Below are positions 7,091 to 7,306 of a stretch of 7,306 nt of DNA, piece after piece. The notes under the pieces are model-generated. The model was given only the letters and a program-made list of their open reading frames with translations, had not been told where the DNA came from and ran no database searches. Position 1 is the first letter of the stretch; each line of letters opens with the position of its first letter. Source of the DNA: an uncultured Kouleothrix sp. (GTDB taxonomy: Bacteria > Chloroflexota > Chloroflexia > Chloroflexales > Roseiflexaceae); assembly GCA_937858455.1 (NCBI GenBank), contig CALLYN010000828.1:1-7306 (forward strand). The letters run 5' to 3'. The position numbers and the translations under genes are program-made.

Positions 7091-7306
7091 CTAGGCGCTG
7101 GCTTCAGCCAAATTCGACAGTCCCGAATCGCCCCCCGCTTTGCGCAAGACGGCCAAGCAAAACAACGCAAAGACCGCCAGGAAGATGAATCCCAGCGTAA
7201 ACGAACCGGTCGCTTGTTTGATAACGCCCAGCACCAGCGGCGGGAAGAAGGTGGCCGCGGCAAGCGAGAACGCCGCCGCCACCAGGAACAGGATCTGCAG
7301 CGCCGT
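7091..7306 (-). CDS. Major-facilitator transporter, C-terminal part (NarK/nitrate-nitrite-porter-like)
   Basis: The last 71 codons of a membrane transporter; the frame is open through the right edge ([16 protein letters not shown]...), so the gene begins outside the window. Two hydrophobic segments are visible: roughly residues 1-29 of the fragment, and [19 protein letters not shown] (38-56) followed by RK and a polar cytosolic tail ending [27 protein letters not shown] resembles the last loop and helix 12 of nitrate/nitrite-porter (NarK) proteins, where a Gly-rich helix 11 leads into a TGSY/F-x-x-GF motif; other MFS families share parts of this. The substrate therefore stays uncertain. The gene faces the plus-strand ORF end to end across the GCTCC repeat element. 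Its composition matches that right-hand segment rather than the haem cluster. Confidence 0.7.
   Translation of the reverse strand, partial: TALQILFLVAAAFSLAAATFFPPLVLGVIKQATGSFTLGFIFLAVFALFCLAVLRKAGGDSGLSNLAEASA

Overview
The first 5.9 kb is a leftward (minus-strand) haem-biosynthesis cluster from a GC-rich bacterium. In transcription order it runs: C-terminal part of an HemY-type oxidase (cgoX), a small MerR/excisionase-type HTH regulator, hemA, hemQ (chdC), hemE, hemH (cpfC) and the first 97 codons of hemC, which leaves the window at base 1. Gaps are 14 to 54 bases except for 176 bases between hemQ and hemE, so most of it probably forms one operon. HemQ together with an HemY-type oxidase and a 310-residue HemH, with no hemN/hemF visible, fits the coproporphyrin-dependent route: HemA starts 5-aminolevulinate synthesis from glutamyl-tRNA, HemC makes hydroxymethylbilane, HemE gives coproporphyrinogen III, CgoX oxidises it to coproporphyrin III, HemH inserts iron and HemQ decarboxylates to haem b. 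The gene set, the composition and the AT-richer repeat patches in the 176-base gap suggest a Chloroflexota member (Roseiflexus/Kouleothrix-like). That placement is inference from memory, not a search result.

Around 5.92-5.94 kb the picture breaks. The cgoX reading frame loses family similarity after its C-terminal ~208 residues, and a rightward ORF (5940-6833) begins at once, with no promoter, no Shine-Dalgarno site and no N-terminal half of cgoX. That ORF is itself two-part. Codons 1 to about 145 end almost always in G/C and resemble uncharacterised alphaproteobacterial proteins. From about codon 150 the codon usage abruptly admits many A/T-ending codons, and the protein looks like a secreted or outer-surface protein of Acidobacteriota. 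The right-hand 0.9 kb continues in that second style: nested inverted GCTCC/GGAGC repeats (6864-7008) between convergent genes, then the C-terminus of a leftward major-facilitator transporter (NarK-like) running off the end.

The simplest reading is one genuine haem locus joined to one or two unrelated pieces, by mis-assembly of a metagenome or draft genome or, less likely, by real recombination. No clearly new enzymatic system is visible. The features most worth a second look are the junctions, the HTH regulator with a dyad upstream of hemA, and the two intergenic repeat systems.
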